A DNA stretch of 64,000 nt from Psococerastis gibbosa (lineage: Eukaryota; Arthropoda; Insecta; Psocodea; Psocidae), in contig OZ020491.1 in the NCBI GenBank assembly GCA_963971405.1, forward strand, positions 25,972,855-26,036,854, read 5' to 3'. The notes below the pieces were generated by a model. It saw nothing but the letters and a program-made list of their open reading frames with translations. It was not told the origin of the DNA and made no database searches. Shown one piece after another: positions 42,726 through 54,217 of the stretch (position 1 is the stretch's first letter; every line of letters begins with the position of its first letter). Both the position numbers and the translations under genes were made by a program.

Positions 42726-43050
42726 TCTTCAGGAATAGACCATACAATAGAAATGTCAATACCATGGGTGGTCATGGGTACCCAAAATCTATGTCAACTG
42801 GATAAAAGTGGTAACACTATCTCTCGCAGATTAGGACCGGTCTCTAACCAATATAATGGCCAAGGTTGCCCAGCCCAGCTCCCATCAAGTCACACTAAAT
42901 TCGCTAATCCTAATCAATTACTTCCATGCAATTAGCCTAATCTCAACTCTTACTTTTGGCACCAACTGTTATTCATAAGATGCAATAACAAATATCTCCC
43001 ATTTTGTAAGCCGTGCCCAGAAATGCATTAATATTATTGGCCTATGTTTA

Positions 43051-43661
43051 AAGAACCGGTCCGAATGAACCCGCACATGCTTTTCTATTTATCAATTAAT
43101 AGGTAGATAATATTTATTTATTTTATTTTTTAATATGGGTAATTCCATAATAAATAATTTTCCTATGGTTAAATTTTTGATATCTCGACATCCTCTATCC
43201 CAAAGCACTGAATTGTTCAATGGCATTACATATTCTAGAACGGGCAGACCAATACATTACAACACAGTAATAATGGTAAGCAATCAATTGGAGTTTGAAT
43301 TTTTCATAATTTCTTCAAAAAAATTATTTTTTGCACAAAAACCGAATCTTTGTTTGGGAAAGCAACCAGTTCAGTTTTGTTACTCTATTTAACACCTAAA
43401 ACATACCTGAAGGTATAAAAATTATTTTTTAGCCATTTCTCATGAAAATTGAGTATTTTTTTATTTTTGTACCCCCAGAATCAAACTATCGAGGAGCAAG
43501 CAATCCACCGCGTTTTTTTAACATTAATAACGACAGCAATATATGTGAATTTAAAAGAAATCATTGGAGCCGTTCTTGAGAACTATTTTTTAACACTTTT
43601 TTTTGAGTTTTTTTTTAGGATTAAACCCCCCAAATTGAGTTAGCCCAAAATAAAAATAAAA
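43051..43661 (+). repeat. R1 repeat, diverged, 3'-truncated
   Basis: AAGAACCGGTCCGAATGAAC start, no poly(G) run (ATCTCGACATCC in its place), and stops after ATTGAGTTAGCCCAAAATAA. The most diverged R1 here. Confidence 0.85.
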
Positions 43662-43916
43662 TGAAAGGAAAAAAGAGAAGAAAAAGAGATATGTTCAAGC
43701 ATATGCAACCATTGGACATGTTGCTGACCACAACATCCTAGACCCTTATTGGGCTGCCGTGCCACGGTACGTTCTTTTCCTTTTTATATGCAACCATCTA
43801 ATCAGTATTGACGTAATCCTGCTCGTGGGTAATTTTCCCGAAATTTCGCGCCTATTCCATTTAAAGTTTTGTCTACAGCAACAACAGAGACCTTGCGGCT
43901 AACACTAGAACTGTCG

Positions 43917-44162
43917 TAGTCAGAATGGCGTAGAGGTAACGACTCGGACTATCATCCAGAAGGTGACTGGTTCGAGTCCCACCCGAATGCCAAAATTTTC
44001 TAGTGGTACAATTATTTATCTTCTGACTACCATGCTTCGGAGGGCATGTAAAGCCGGCGGTCCCGGCAGTCTTCCCTGACTGTCGATAGGTTAAACAGGA
44101 GGCTGTTGATGCAACCTGAAAACTCCTGTACCACGGGTAGTACCACCCCGACACGAATTTAC
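43917..44162 (+). mobile_element. tRNA-derived SINE, a second subfamily
   Basis: Head GGCGTAGAGGTAACGACTCG, B box GGTTCGAGTCCCAC, then CCATGCTTCGGAGGGCATGT, which it shares with SINE-Glu, but a different 3' body (AACCTGAAAACTCCTGTACC, GGGTAGTACCACCCCGACAC). It is probably a related SINE with a swapped tail. Confidence 0.75.
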
Positions 44163-44588
44163 TTTTTACTAGAACTGTCATAGCGAGGTCCCGACCCGAC
44201 CCATAACAGAGCCAGAGACTTTTATTTCACGTCAGGTGCTGTCCGTCAAGTAATTAGCCACAGTTTGGGCAACAGGCCGCGGGCTTCGCGTCAGAGTTTG
44301 TGTTTCAGAAGTAGGCCTGCTCGCCTGTTACGTGGTTGTAGGTGCTGTCAGAGCCTGCTTGTTCCGCATCTTTACGTCTGCCCGGTCTACGTGTCTTCTA
44401 CTCATCAGAAAAATGAAACCAGGAACAAACTCCACTGGGCAATCAAATGGAAATTCTGACTAATTTATCCCGACATAACTTGTTTCGATTAATTGATTTG
44501 GCAGTTTTTTTTTTCTTTAATTTTGGGACATACGGTATTTCGTATGCGCACTTATGTGGCCAATGGTGAGCCTTCTGAGTTCTTTTAA

Positions 44589-44663
44589 GTGTGGGACTCG
44601 AACGAACAACCTTTCGGGTGAAAGTCGGAGTCAGTCTGTACCACTACTCTACATGTCCTGGCC
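44589..44663 (-). mobile_element. SINE-Glu head only
   Basis: Only the tRNA-related part remains: GGGACTCGAACGAACAACC, CTTTCGGGTGAAAGTCGG, ACTCTACATGTCCTGGCC. Confidence 0.85.
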
Positions 44664-44793
44664 ATGGACATAGCAATTTAGGGTACCTTCACAGAATTCC
44701 AAATGGAAAGCAATACATAGTGCATTGTGAGACTACTCATTTTCTGTAACAAACACGATATTTATCGTATTTCAGGTGGTCTGCGTACATATC

Positions 44794-45506
44794 AAAGAAC
44801 CGGTCCGAGTTTACTCGAACATGCTTTCCAATTTATCAAGTAGTAGCTAGAGAAAATGAGTAATTTCATGGTAAATAATTTTCCTATAGTTACATTTCGG
44901 GCACCTCGGGGGGGGGGGGGGGGGGTTGTCCACGGGAAAGCAACCTGTCCGGCTTCGTTACTCAATTTAACACCTAAAACATGCCTGAAGGTAGAAATCA
45001 TCGATGGAAAGGTTTCACAGAAAAATTATTTTTTAGTCATTTTTCATTAAAATTTAGTTATTTTTATTTTTTTTACGCCCAAAGCAAACTATCAAGGGGC
45101 AAGCGACCCCCCGCATTTTGTCAACATTAATAACGACTACAATATATGTGAATTTAAAAGAAATCGTGGGAGCCATTTTGGATAAATAATTTTTTTAGAC
45201 GTTTTTTTGGAGTTTTTTGAAAATAAAACCCCCCCAAACTGAGATAGCCCAAAATAAAAAAAATGGTCCCGAGTTATGATTTTTGTGAACCTACATGCCG
45301 AATTTCATCAAAATCGACCGAGTAGTTTGCCCGGAAATCGACGCACAGACAGACAGAGCGACAGAGCGTCAGACAGACATTTCGTAAAAACCACTTTTTT
45401 GGGTTCCTGGGACCTTAAAACGTGTAAATCCGTTGAAATCTCGGAATCGAAAATTTCGAACATCACAAAGCTTCCCTTATACGACGTATAAATTGGAAAG
45501 CAATAA
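44794..45506 (+). repeat. R1 repeat with internal deletion
   Basis: AAAGAACCGGTCCGAGTTTA start, poly(G) run at about 44909-44925, then a jump from GTTGTCCAC directly to GGGAAAGCAACCTGTCC (about 170 bp missing), and on to AATTGGAAAGCAATAA. Confidence 0.92.
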
Positions 45507-46095
45507 CACAAAGTCACCGGCGTGACGATCATGTATGTAACGGGGAGAGAGTAAACAGCTACATAGTAATGAGAAGAAGGTATAGGTGTAATTGAATATA
45601 TTAGGCCCCCAGGGGGATTTGAACTTATGATACCCGAGCAAGATAAAACGATATGGCACGTAGTATGGTAGGCACACATGCGTGTATATTATGGGAGCCA
45701 GATAGCAGAAGCCAAAGAAGTTCACCTTTCGCTACAAGTTTGACAATTGAATCTACAAATGTGTAGGCTTTCTCCCTTCATTTCTAATATTGCAAGATAG
45801 GACCAACAAGACTACAAGTCGACCTAATGTTTTTTTTTTTTAATCCCTGAAATACTCCAAAATAAAATAGTCTGTAAACCCATTACTTTTACGCATTGAA
45901 AAGTTGAGAATTAAATAAATGTAGTCCGGTAACATGAACATGTCTTCTTCTGTCAATTATAAGCTTTACTACTAAAACCTCACTGTTTTGGGCCTATTTT
46001 TCTAAAATCACCCCCCCCCCCTCACTGGGGAAATGCAATATTGTTTCTATACAATCTAAACCATCGCAATGATAACATTACGATTTAGTCCGCAT

Positions 46096-46390
46096 TAAGG
46101 CACTATATACCCGGGTATTGTCATCCGCCATGTTGTATCCCATATTTCCTATATGGTAAGTATTGAAAGAAAAGTAAAAAATTGAAAAAAATTGAAAAAA
46201 ACTAATACACGTTTTAGTAATTTTTTATTATACACTTGCCTACTTGGAAGCACGTTTTTTTTAAATAAAAATAAATAAACAACGATAAATTTCAAAAAAT
46301 AAATAGGTAAACACCCAATGCTTGGCTTATACACAAGACTTATAATGGATACAACATGGCGGATGACAATACCTGTCTAATATAGAGCCC
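46096..46390. mobile_element. MULE-like MITE with exact 10-bp TSD
   Basis: Inverted ends: the left side contains GGTATTGTCATCCGCCATGT and the right side its inverse, about 45 bp in all including GGCACTATAT / GGCTCTATAT. TAGTCCGCAT is repeated exactly at 46086-46095 and 46391-46400. A 9-11 bp duplication is characteristic of Mutator-like elements; the family is inferred from this alone. Confidence 0.85.
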
Positions 46391-46937
46391 TAGTCCGCAT
46401 ATCCGCAAAATATCATCTACTGTACATACAACAAAGCTAAATCCGCCAATAAATTGACGTTTGATGTGCCTATACTATCATAGTATACGAGTAACACCAT
46501 ATCCTCTAAAGAATACAATAGATACAAATGAGTTCGCAAGAAAAGAAATGTACACTAGATAGGATCACAGTCGCCATAGCCACCCCCAAAAAAAAATCCT
46601 GGCAACGGCCTTGGAAAGAACAATACAATTCGTATCATATATTGTACGTATTTCATAGTACGAAAAATCGCTATTCACCGCATTATGAATACCCCTACGA
46701 TGCCAATTCTATAATTGGCAAACATGTACCAAGATATGATACCGCCGTAATACTCTTGTCGGCAACTAACATTGGCCACTCCGCATCAGGAAATGTCTTC
46801 GGCTAATTAATCGGTGAAATCTTTCATGAAAAGGTTATACCACACACAATTTTACGGTTTTACGTACTTTTATCGACTTGGACTTGGTAAATAAAGATGC
46901 TCGATATGCATGACAACCCGTCTGAAGAACCACTATA

Positions 46938-47265
46938 CTATGGGTTCCCAAACTGTAGTCCATGGACCACCGTGGTCCATGGACATATATCAGGTGGTCC
47001 ACGGGCCAAAGTAAGAAATAAGAAAATAAAACAGCTGAGTTATTGGAAATTTGAAATAAAATACAGTAAGTCTTGGCACTGAACTACAAAATCCACCCGA
47101 TACCAGTTCTAAACATTTAATCAAATATTAGCACGTAATCTTAGGCGTAAGCTACTTAACCTTGGTCCTAGAATTGAATGATTTTCCTATCACAGGCATG
47201 GGGGTCCACGGAAAATCATAAAATAATCTAGTGGTCCACGGGCACTCTTGCGACGATTACCAACA
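46938..47265. mobile_element. hAT-like non-autonomous element, copy 1
   Basis: TGGGTTCCCAAACTGTAGTC start, GGTGGTCCACGGGCCAAAGT, TACAGTAAGTCTTGGCAC, AATAATCTAGTGGTCCACGG. It aligns along its length with 47880-48215; termini eroded. Confidence 0.8.
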
Positions 47266-47878
47266 TCAAAAAATAAAAATTTCTGAAATTTGCTTTTCAT
47301 TTATTATAAACAATTGAATTAATACCATCTCGTGACATGGTATTATATTAACCCCTGTATCAAAATAGCCATGATCAGGCTGCAGGTAAACAATATTAAC
47401 TACCACAGATTCCCTAACTAGATGAAGCCACCCATGTTTAACCTATGCTTCAGTCTATGATTCACCCGTCCAGAAGAGGCAATTTACTGCATTAATATAA
47501 GAAGATGAATTGATGAATCACACGTTAATCAGGTAACACACCTCAATTAATTGACAGGCTAGCGTGAACTGCTATCAGTCCAGGTGCCAAATTATCCCTA
47601 TCACTTCAGACAACGTTTGTTGATAGGTTTGCGCAATACTTACCGCCGAAAAGATCAATCTTCATATAACACCCGATTCCCCTTCGGATATAATTTCCCA
47701 TTGTGTAACACCGTCATGTCAATAATGCGTTTATAAACGAAAATTAAATTGGAACCCTTTCAACCCGTGAATGGTGATAAGTTTTTGTACGTTTTAATTT
47801 TTTTCCCTAGCTGTAGAGTTTAGTATAATTTTCCAACCCATTAGCGAGCTTACTATGTCGTTTAGTATTAAGCTTACA

Positions 47879-48218
47879 CCAGGGGTTCCCAAACTGTGGT
47901 CCATGGACCTCTGGTGGTCCACAGACACATATCAAGTGGTCCACAGGCCACAAGTAAGGAATAAGAAAATAAAACTACTGAGTTATTGAAATTTGAAATA
48001 AAATACAGTAAGTCTTGGCACAAACTATAAAATCCGACCGATACCAGTCCTGAACATTCAATCAAATATTAGCACATAATTTTGGGCACAAACTACTTCG
48101 CTTTGGTCGTAGTATTTAACGAGTTTCCTGTCATAGCCATGGTGGTCCACTCAGGTCCACGGAAAATGTAAAATAATCTAGTAGTCCACGGACAAAAAAG
48201 GTTGGTAACCGCTGCCTT
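47879..48218. mobile_element. hAT-like non-autonomous element, copy 2
   Basis: CAGGGGTTCCCAAACTGTGG start and end matching the inverse of CAGCGGTTACCAACCTTTTT. Flanks GCTTACAC / CCTTAGAC (6 of 8) may be an aged 8-bp TSD. Body about 85% like copy 1. Confidence 0.82.
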
Positions 48219-48225
48219 AGACCAT

Positions 48226-48606
48226 ATAATACTCGAGACACGGCATTCTAGATGCACTGCATGAGAAAGTTGGGGCACCAACATAAATGACGTCAACCGC
48301 TGGCAAAAAATTTGTTTTTTCCTCAACAGCAGAGACTTTGTTGCTCGGTAACCTAGTGACTACTTTATTTATGAAAAAATAACGGACTTCCTGATCGTGA
48401 AATGTTTCTATTTGAATATTAAATAAGCTTCACAAAAGTTAAAAAAATGTTCTCTCACTCCAATTAATTAATTAACTAATTAAAACTTGAAAAAAATAGG
48501 TTCGCGTCTCTAAAAGCAGCTGCTTTATGCACTTTTGCCAGAGTGTGACGTCATTTTATGTTGGTCCCTCGGAAATTCTAACATTGCATTTCTAGAGTAT
48601 TATATT
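48226..48606. mobile_element. MITE, degenerate, next to the hAT copy
   Basis: ATATAATACTCGAGACACGG on the left against TCTAGAGTATTATAT on the right, plus GGCACCAACATAAATGACGT against TGACGTCATTTTATGTTGG. Confidence 0.65.
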
Positions 48607-48750
48607 CTTAACCTATTCCTGGGGTTAAAAATGTAAACGAAACCATTTTTAATAGCAGTTTCCGGGCCCCCGCGAACATTCGAAGCTTGTTTCGTTTGCT
48701 TCCATTTTTAATGTTATTAATTAATTAAATCGGGTGCATCTAAACATGAC

Positions 48751-49077
48751 ATGATTATGTTTGGCGTATTCCTGGGGTTTGTCTATGGTGACAATGTGGA
48801 GGCTTTTAAGGAGTTCCCGCTTTGCCTCTTTGGGGAGCTTTTTGTGGAGTTAATTCGGAACAGTATGTGCGTTCCATTGCCTATTGGCGTTCAGAACCGA
48901 TGCCTCATAACAGATTCGCTGCGAATTGATAGCCAAAATTTTCTGGAGAGACACTGTGGACTGTGGTCCCATGTAGACCGTAACTATAACGCGTTTCAAC
49001 GGTATTTCGAGACAATTCTGACCCATTCTAACCCTCCAGACTTTTTAAAACTGCTATGGGACTTAAATGTCCCGTAA
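48751..49077 (+). CDS. Unidentified 108-codon frame
   Basis: ATG at 48751, stop TAA at 49075. Starts MIMFGVFLGFVYGDNVEAF (hydrophobic) and ends FLKLLWDLNVP. GC is higher than the flanks and no stop occurs for 324 bp, which is unusual in this AT-rich window. No splice sites, promoter or relative are recognised. It could be a chance frame, a diverged transposon piece or an exon. Confidence 0.3.
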   Translation: MIMFGVFLGFVYGDNVEAFKEFPLCLFGELFVELIRNSMCVPLPIGVQNRCLITDSLRIDSQNFLERHCGLWSHVDRNYNAFQRYFETILTHSNPPDFLKLLWDLNVP

Positions 49078-49084
49078 GGGCTGT

Positions 49085-49490
49085 GAAAGGGATAGATGGT
49101 CATAAAGAAAACGCTGTGACGCGGTAACCCATAAAGGTTTAAGTCACGTCTTACCTTTCCTTATCACTAATTCTAAAACTGACCGGTGCAAAGTTATCGC
49201 CTACCATTTTGGCTCTTTCATCATTGCTTAGCCACTTGCTCCGTTGATTCTTTTCAATAGTGGTCCTGTCCATATTGGGCACTTTTTACGATTTCCCCCC
49301 TGACAGTCAATTTGTCAAATTGTTCTCACCTATTCGTATCACGTAAAATCGTCCACTTAACAAACTTGGAGCAAAGGCTTCACAATAAGGTTTTGTTAAT
49401 TGTTTTAATGAGTACTTAATAAAGATGGTTCTATACTTAGCTACGGAACAAATGGCACTGAATAGGTTATGAATACCTTTTTTCTATACC
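49085..49490. other. Unassigned sequence
   Basis: No repeat or exon recognised. Confidence 0.4.
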
Positions 49491-49499
49491 TGTTACTGT

Positions 49500-49822
49500 T
49501 GAAAAATATGGAGAACACAATGAGTGCATTCAAAATATGGGGTATACAGATCGTTGTCCCTAACGCTGCGATCCTTGGGCGAATGGATATAGAAGCCGAG
49601 TTGCTGCAGACGGAGAAGAAAACGAAAAGAACGAAAAGTATCACCTTCTGAAAGTAATAATCAAAGGGAAGATAGAAGGACAGAGGGCTCCCGACAGAAG
49701 AATATCCTCGTTGGAAAACCTGATGAGGCAGTGGTTTAGCAAGAGCACGACGTCCATTTTCAGAGCAGCAGCCTCCAAGGTCCAAATTGCCACGATGAAC
49801 TTCGATAGAAGAGACATTTAAT
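49500..49822 (+). pseudogene. Non-LTR reverse transcriptase C-terminal fragment
   Basis: VPNAAILGRMDIEAELLQTE, then a shift to VIIKGKIEGQRAPDRRISSL, ENLMRQWFSKSTTSIF and QIATMN. Plus-strand relative of 26285 and 3855; frames are broken. Confidence 0.75.
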
Positions 49823-49829
49823 CATGAAT

Positions 49830-50405
49830 TCCAGCGATGATTTTAATTGGAACCAGGACGGGCCTACCTGCCAAATGGAGGTGTGTTCCCAGGCTGACGT
49901 TTGAGACACGCTCAATTTCAGCATAAAGATTCACGATACATCACGAACGTGGTACCCGTTTTTTACAATAGGTTTTCTCCGAAATCTGGAAAATTCGTGT
50001 GTTGCGACTCATTCAAGGAAGTCAGGCCAATATTGGCACAAGTTCTGACAGTTTTAGTGGTTAGTCGTGACTTACTGTATTATTGAATGACGAAAATGTC
50101 TGGGCGTGGCTGTACGGGGGGGCTTTCAGCATTATTTAACTGTTTAATGGGTGAAACACGAAACTGGCTCATTACTAGAGTTCAGAGATCTTGCCAGTGT
50201 CCATTATGGGGGAGAATATCAGCTAATTGCAGACAAATGTTGACATTTCTAAGGGGATTTTCATATTATCTGCACGCATGCCCTTATGCAACTACAAAAA
50301 TAATTTACATCAAATGGAGCGTGGGTTAACCGTCAAAAATTCGAAATTTGTTTTATCACTTAAATATTATCTGAATGATATTAAATTAGACTTACAACAG
50401 ACTTA
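49830..50405. other. Unassigned sequence with short frames
   Basis: A frame at 50087-50329 has no recognisable content. A G run follows at 50414-50424. Confidence 0.35.
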
Positions 50406-50504
50406 CTAAATTGGGGGGGGGGGCAGCTACCTAATCCTAATGCGCCCTTGATTATGACACATCTCTATAATTGGGAGAGTCTAGGTATGTAAAGAAAACC
50501 TTAA

Positions 50505-50660
50505 TAAAGAATAAATAAATAAATATATAAAAAATAAATAAAAATATAATAATATAAATAATATATATAATAATATATATATAATATATATAAATAATAT
50601 ATAATAATAATATAAAAATAAAATAAATAAAAATAAAATAAGAATAAAAGTATTCTTCCG
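50505..50660. repeat. AT-only low-complexity tract
   Basis: About 150 bp of AATA/TATA/AAAT variants with almost no G or C. Confidence 0.9.
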
Positions 50661-51144
50661 CCCATGAAGGAGTGTAAAGTGTTACAAATTTAACAAGTTA
50701 TAATTTCACATGCACAGCATGGTTGCCATTTTCCTATAGAACCCTACCATTACCTATAGGCGTTTACAGCCGCAATATCACAGCTATAGCCACGCTAATT
50801 CTATTGATAACACGTAGTAATTTCGAGTCATTTCAATTTGGGGCCATGAAGACATTTGGCAACCTGTTGGCACCAATTTCAACACATTTTTTCATTCATT
50901 GGAATAGATTATAAGACGGATATGTGTTAAATAGCTTTTAATTAGCAAGGTAATAAAACATGTAAACATACTATTGTACGCATATGATTTAAATAATTTA
51001 CTAGAGCCGCCCGCGTGCGGTATGTTTGCCTACATTTTATGCCAAGCCATTAAAATAAATGTTTCTACGCTGCGAATAATTAATCGTATGCAAGCCTACC
51101 TAATGGATTTTTCTTTCATTAATGTACAATTAAAAATTGTTTGT

Positions 51145-51203
51145 TTTTCCAATGCATTTCTGCTTTTAAGCAACATTGTCAGCTTGGCTGGTGGAGTGAG
51201 TAT
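51145..51203 (-). repeat. R2b end fragment abutting R1
   Basis: GCATTTCTGCTTTTAAGCAA then GGTGGAGTGAGT, then R1 starts at 51205. R1 probably inserted into R2b here. Confidence 0.7.
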
Positions 51204-51204
51204 A

Positions 51205-52070
51205 AAAGAACCGGTCCGAGTTCACTCGAACATGCTTTCCAATTTATCAAAATTATTAGATAGAGAAAATTAGTAATTTTATGGCAAATATTTTTCCTAT
51301 GGTTAAATTTCCGATATCTCGGGGGGGGGGGGGGCGGTTGTCCACCTGACGTCACTGGAAGTGAGGTAAATTCTCGATAGGTCAAACAAACACATTAATT
51401 ACCACACAGCAATAATGGCAGGGCATGCAATGCATTTGAGCGCGAATTTTCTATCATTTTTTTCAAAAAATAATTTTTTGGGCAAAACCAAATATTTTTT
51501 TGGGAAAGCAACCTATCCGGTTTCGTTACTCAATTTAACACCTAAAACATGCTTGAAGGTAGAAATCATCGATAGAAAGGTTTCGCATTTTTTAGTCATT
51601 TTTTCATTAAAATTTAGTTATTTTTATTTTTTTACCCCCAGAAGCAAACTATCAAGGGGCAAGCGACCCCCGCATTTTGTCAACATTAATAACGACTACA
51701 ATCTACGAGAATTTAAAAGAAATCGTTGGAGCCGTTTTTGAGAAATAATTTTTTTAGACGTTTTTTTGGAGTTTTTTGAAAATAAAACCCCCCCAAATTG
51801 AGTTAGCCCAAAAAAAAAATGGTCCCGAGGTATGATTTTTGTGAACCTACATGCCAAATTTCACTCAAATCCACTGAGTAGTTTGCCCGGAAATCGACGA
51901 ACAGACAGACCGATAGACCGACAGACCGACCGACAGACAGACATTTTGTAAAAACCACTTTTTTGGGTTCCTGGGACCTCAAAACGTGTAAATCCGTTGA
52001 AATCTCGGAATCGAAAATTTCGACCATCACAAAGCTTTCCTTATACTACGTATAAATTGGAAAGCAATAA
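51205..52070 (+). repeat. R1 repeat, full length
   Basis: AAAGAACCGGTCCGAGTTCA to AATTGGAAAGCAATAA; poly(G) run at about 51320-51332; expanded ACAGACAGACCGATAGACCG block. Confidence 0.92.
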
Positions 52071-52644
52071 TTTCTGAGATCCTGTTGGTATTGGACAAGG
52101 GACCATAGAGCCTAGGTTCATAAAATGTCCTCCAGGAAATTATTATGTACGTCTTATGCAGACGTTGTTCCATACTTACAAATATTTGAGCGGATGTACG
52201 AATGTCTTACCTGTAACAAAATATTTAGTTCATTTAGTTAAGAAACGAATGGAGGAGAAAAACATTATAAGTGTTCAACATTATATTCATGGGAAATATG
52301 TACAGTAGTAAATATGTGGAGTATCGGACAAAAGTGGTAGGACGTTGGGCAAGCTGTTTTAGACAGTCCCTGGGCAACCTCGATGTCCAGTGAGCTCCCG
52401 ATAGCAGTCTTTTGCCAGGTTGGATTTGGCTGTATACCCTTAAGCCAATAAAAATAAATAAATAAATAAAAAATGTATAGTAGACATTTATTTAGAGGAA
52501 TTATTCGTGAGAAAAAGTTGTACCACTTTGTTATCCAGCATTTACATATCACCAATTGGACACAGTTTTGTTGGAACACCTTCCATGCATAAAAAAATGA
52601 CAGTGTTAGTGTCTGAAGAAAGAAGTTCAATAACAGTGGCCAAT

Positions 52645-52803
52645 CAAGGTAGGGGGCTAACTGCCCCCCCCCCCCAAAAAAAAATTTGGTAAATCTATTG
52701 TAAATTAAGTTATTACGCTCTAATTTAATCGATCCTATACATGTTTTTCCTATTTTGACCCTCAGCTACCCCCCCCCCCCAAAATGGGCTGGATCCGTCC
52801 CTG
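52645..52803. mobile_element. Small hAT-like element with 8-bp TSD and poly(C) tracts
   Basis: TGGCCAAT at 52637-52644 and 52804-52811 flank it. The right end inverted reads CAGGGACGGATCCAGCCC, a hAT-like terminus; the left end is degenerate. Two C runs occur near 52665 and 52770. A longer relative is at 58422-58655. Confidence 0.75.
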
Positions 52804-52939
52804 TGGCCAATGGGGTTACCAATAACATCCAAATGCACAGATCTACTTTTTCTAACATTGCATTGTTATCATTTAGTTAGAAGTACAATGTACCTATTTA
52901 ACTTTGTGGAAAACCTCAAAGGCAGGGAAATTATAGAAT

Positions 52940-53005
52940 TTGGTGCAGTGGTCGGCATACCGCCCCGGCAAGGGGGAGAATCGGTTTCGAATCGATTTGC
53001 CGTGT
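52940..53005 (+). repeat. tRNA-like segment
   Basis: GTGCAGTGGTCGGCATACCG, CCCCGGCAAGGGG hairpin, GGTTTCGAATC. It looks tRNA-derived but does not fold into a full cloverleaf by eye. Confidence 0.35.
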
Positions 53006-53049
53006 TTTTTTCCCTATCTTTTTTCTCTAAGACTACGAGTATTGGAAAG

Positions 53050-53405
53050 AAAGATAGTAAGGAGAATCTAAGGACTCCTACGCGAAGAGGGAAAGTGGCG
53101 AAGAAGAACCAACGCCGAAATACTCAACGGAGAAGACATAGTCCGGTTGATAAAATCGCAACGCCTAAAATGGCTGGGACACGTCGTAAGAATGTCAGAC
53201 GACCGCCGACCAATATATACAAAGCAAGCATGACAGAACGTCCTAGAAAACGCTAGAAGGATGAGTTGGAAACTGACCTTCGCGAGTTGGGAGTCCATAG
53301 ATGGTGGAGCGCCGTACAAAACCGAGTTGACTGTAGAAGTGTTATGGAACAAGCCAAAGCTCATCAAGGGCTGTACAGCCAGAATAAGAAGTTTGTTTCT
53401 CATAT
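53050..53405 (+). pseudogene. Reverse transcriptase C-terminal fragment
   Basis: Three frames in turn: KMAGTRRKNVR region (K-x-W-L-G-H-V-V-R-M one frame over), then METDLRELGVHRWWSAVQNR, VDCRSVMEQAKAHQGLYSQ. The E-x-A-K-A-H-x-G-L ending is the typical terminus. Confidence 0.8.
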
Positions 53406-53408
53406 TTA

Positions 53409-53409
53409 T

Positions 53410-53457
<48 letters not shown>
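53409..53457 (+). repeat. (TAA)n microsatellite, retroelement tail
   Basis: Sixteen or so AAT/TAA units directly after the reverse transcriptase end; likely its 3' tail. Confidence 0.9.
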
Positions 53458-53469
53458 CCGTGTATTTAT

Positions 53470-54095
53470 ATAAAAAAAAACATTACAAACTTTACTAAAC
53501 CGGTGCCAAAAAGACGCGTTGGGATCACCACATTCGCACAAATATTCTTTCAAAAATTTTGCTAAAAGCTTACATCAGGTGGTGGCAAAGGAACGTACAG
53601 TAGAACGCACACCAGAAAGTCCCATTTTGGATTTTTTTTTTTTTGTTGAAAATTAATTGGCGCTTTCGGTTTTTTCACAGGTTCGTTTAAAAGTCTGTTA
53701 GTTGGCTACATCAGTCAAAACCTACTCAGTCACTTCATGAACAAAAGAAAACTATTTAGGTATACCATTTCCGACAAATTAACTTCATTAGCCGGCACAC
53801 ATTTTCGCTATTTGATTCCGGTTTTAAATTTACATGTCATTCAATTAGGCTTGTAAGGTAGGAAGATTGGGCAATTTTAGAATGACAATTATTTCGTTAT
53901 TACGCCTGTCTGGGTCCCAATAACTTGGATCAAACAGTGGTCGCCATCTTGCCTATACTTGTATATCAGAAATGCCCTCCTTAAATAATTTTAATTGGGC
54001 GACATAATTGCTTGACACCCCCTAGCCAGACTAGCCTTTCACAAAAAGCGAAAAATATTAGAATTTTCAATAATAACATAGAAATATTTTGTTTT
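53470..54095. other. Unassigned sequence
   Basis: No repeat, exon or RNA gene recognised. Confidence 0.4.
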
Positions 54096-54096
54096 T

Positions 54097-54199
54097 GTTT
54101 TCCAACGCATGCTTTCAGCATTTCTGCTTTAAGCAACCCTGTCAGCCTGGCGGAGGGAAGTGAGTCTGTTAATTAACTTGAGGCACCCTAAAGGCATTT
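54097..54199 (-). repeat. R2b repeat, left part, split
   Basis: CATGCTTTCAGCATTTCTGC to TTGAGGCACCCTAAAGGC; continues at 54636. Confidence 0.82.
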
Positions 54200-54217
54200 G
54201 GCGAATATTTCTGTTAA

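Noticed and set aside
45595-45665. tRNA-like block with GTTCAAATCCCCC on the minus strand
   Set aside because: No A box or cloverleaf I could support; single copy in the window.
53068-53553. 161-codon minus frame
   Set aside because: It is antisense to a reverse transcriptase tail and runs through the (TAA)n microsatellite, giving a poly-Ile stretch; not a gene.
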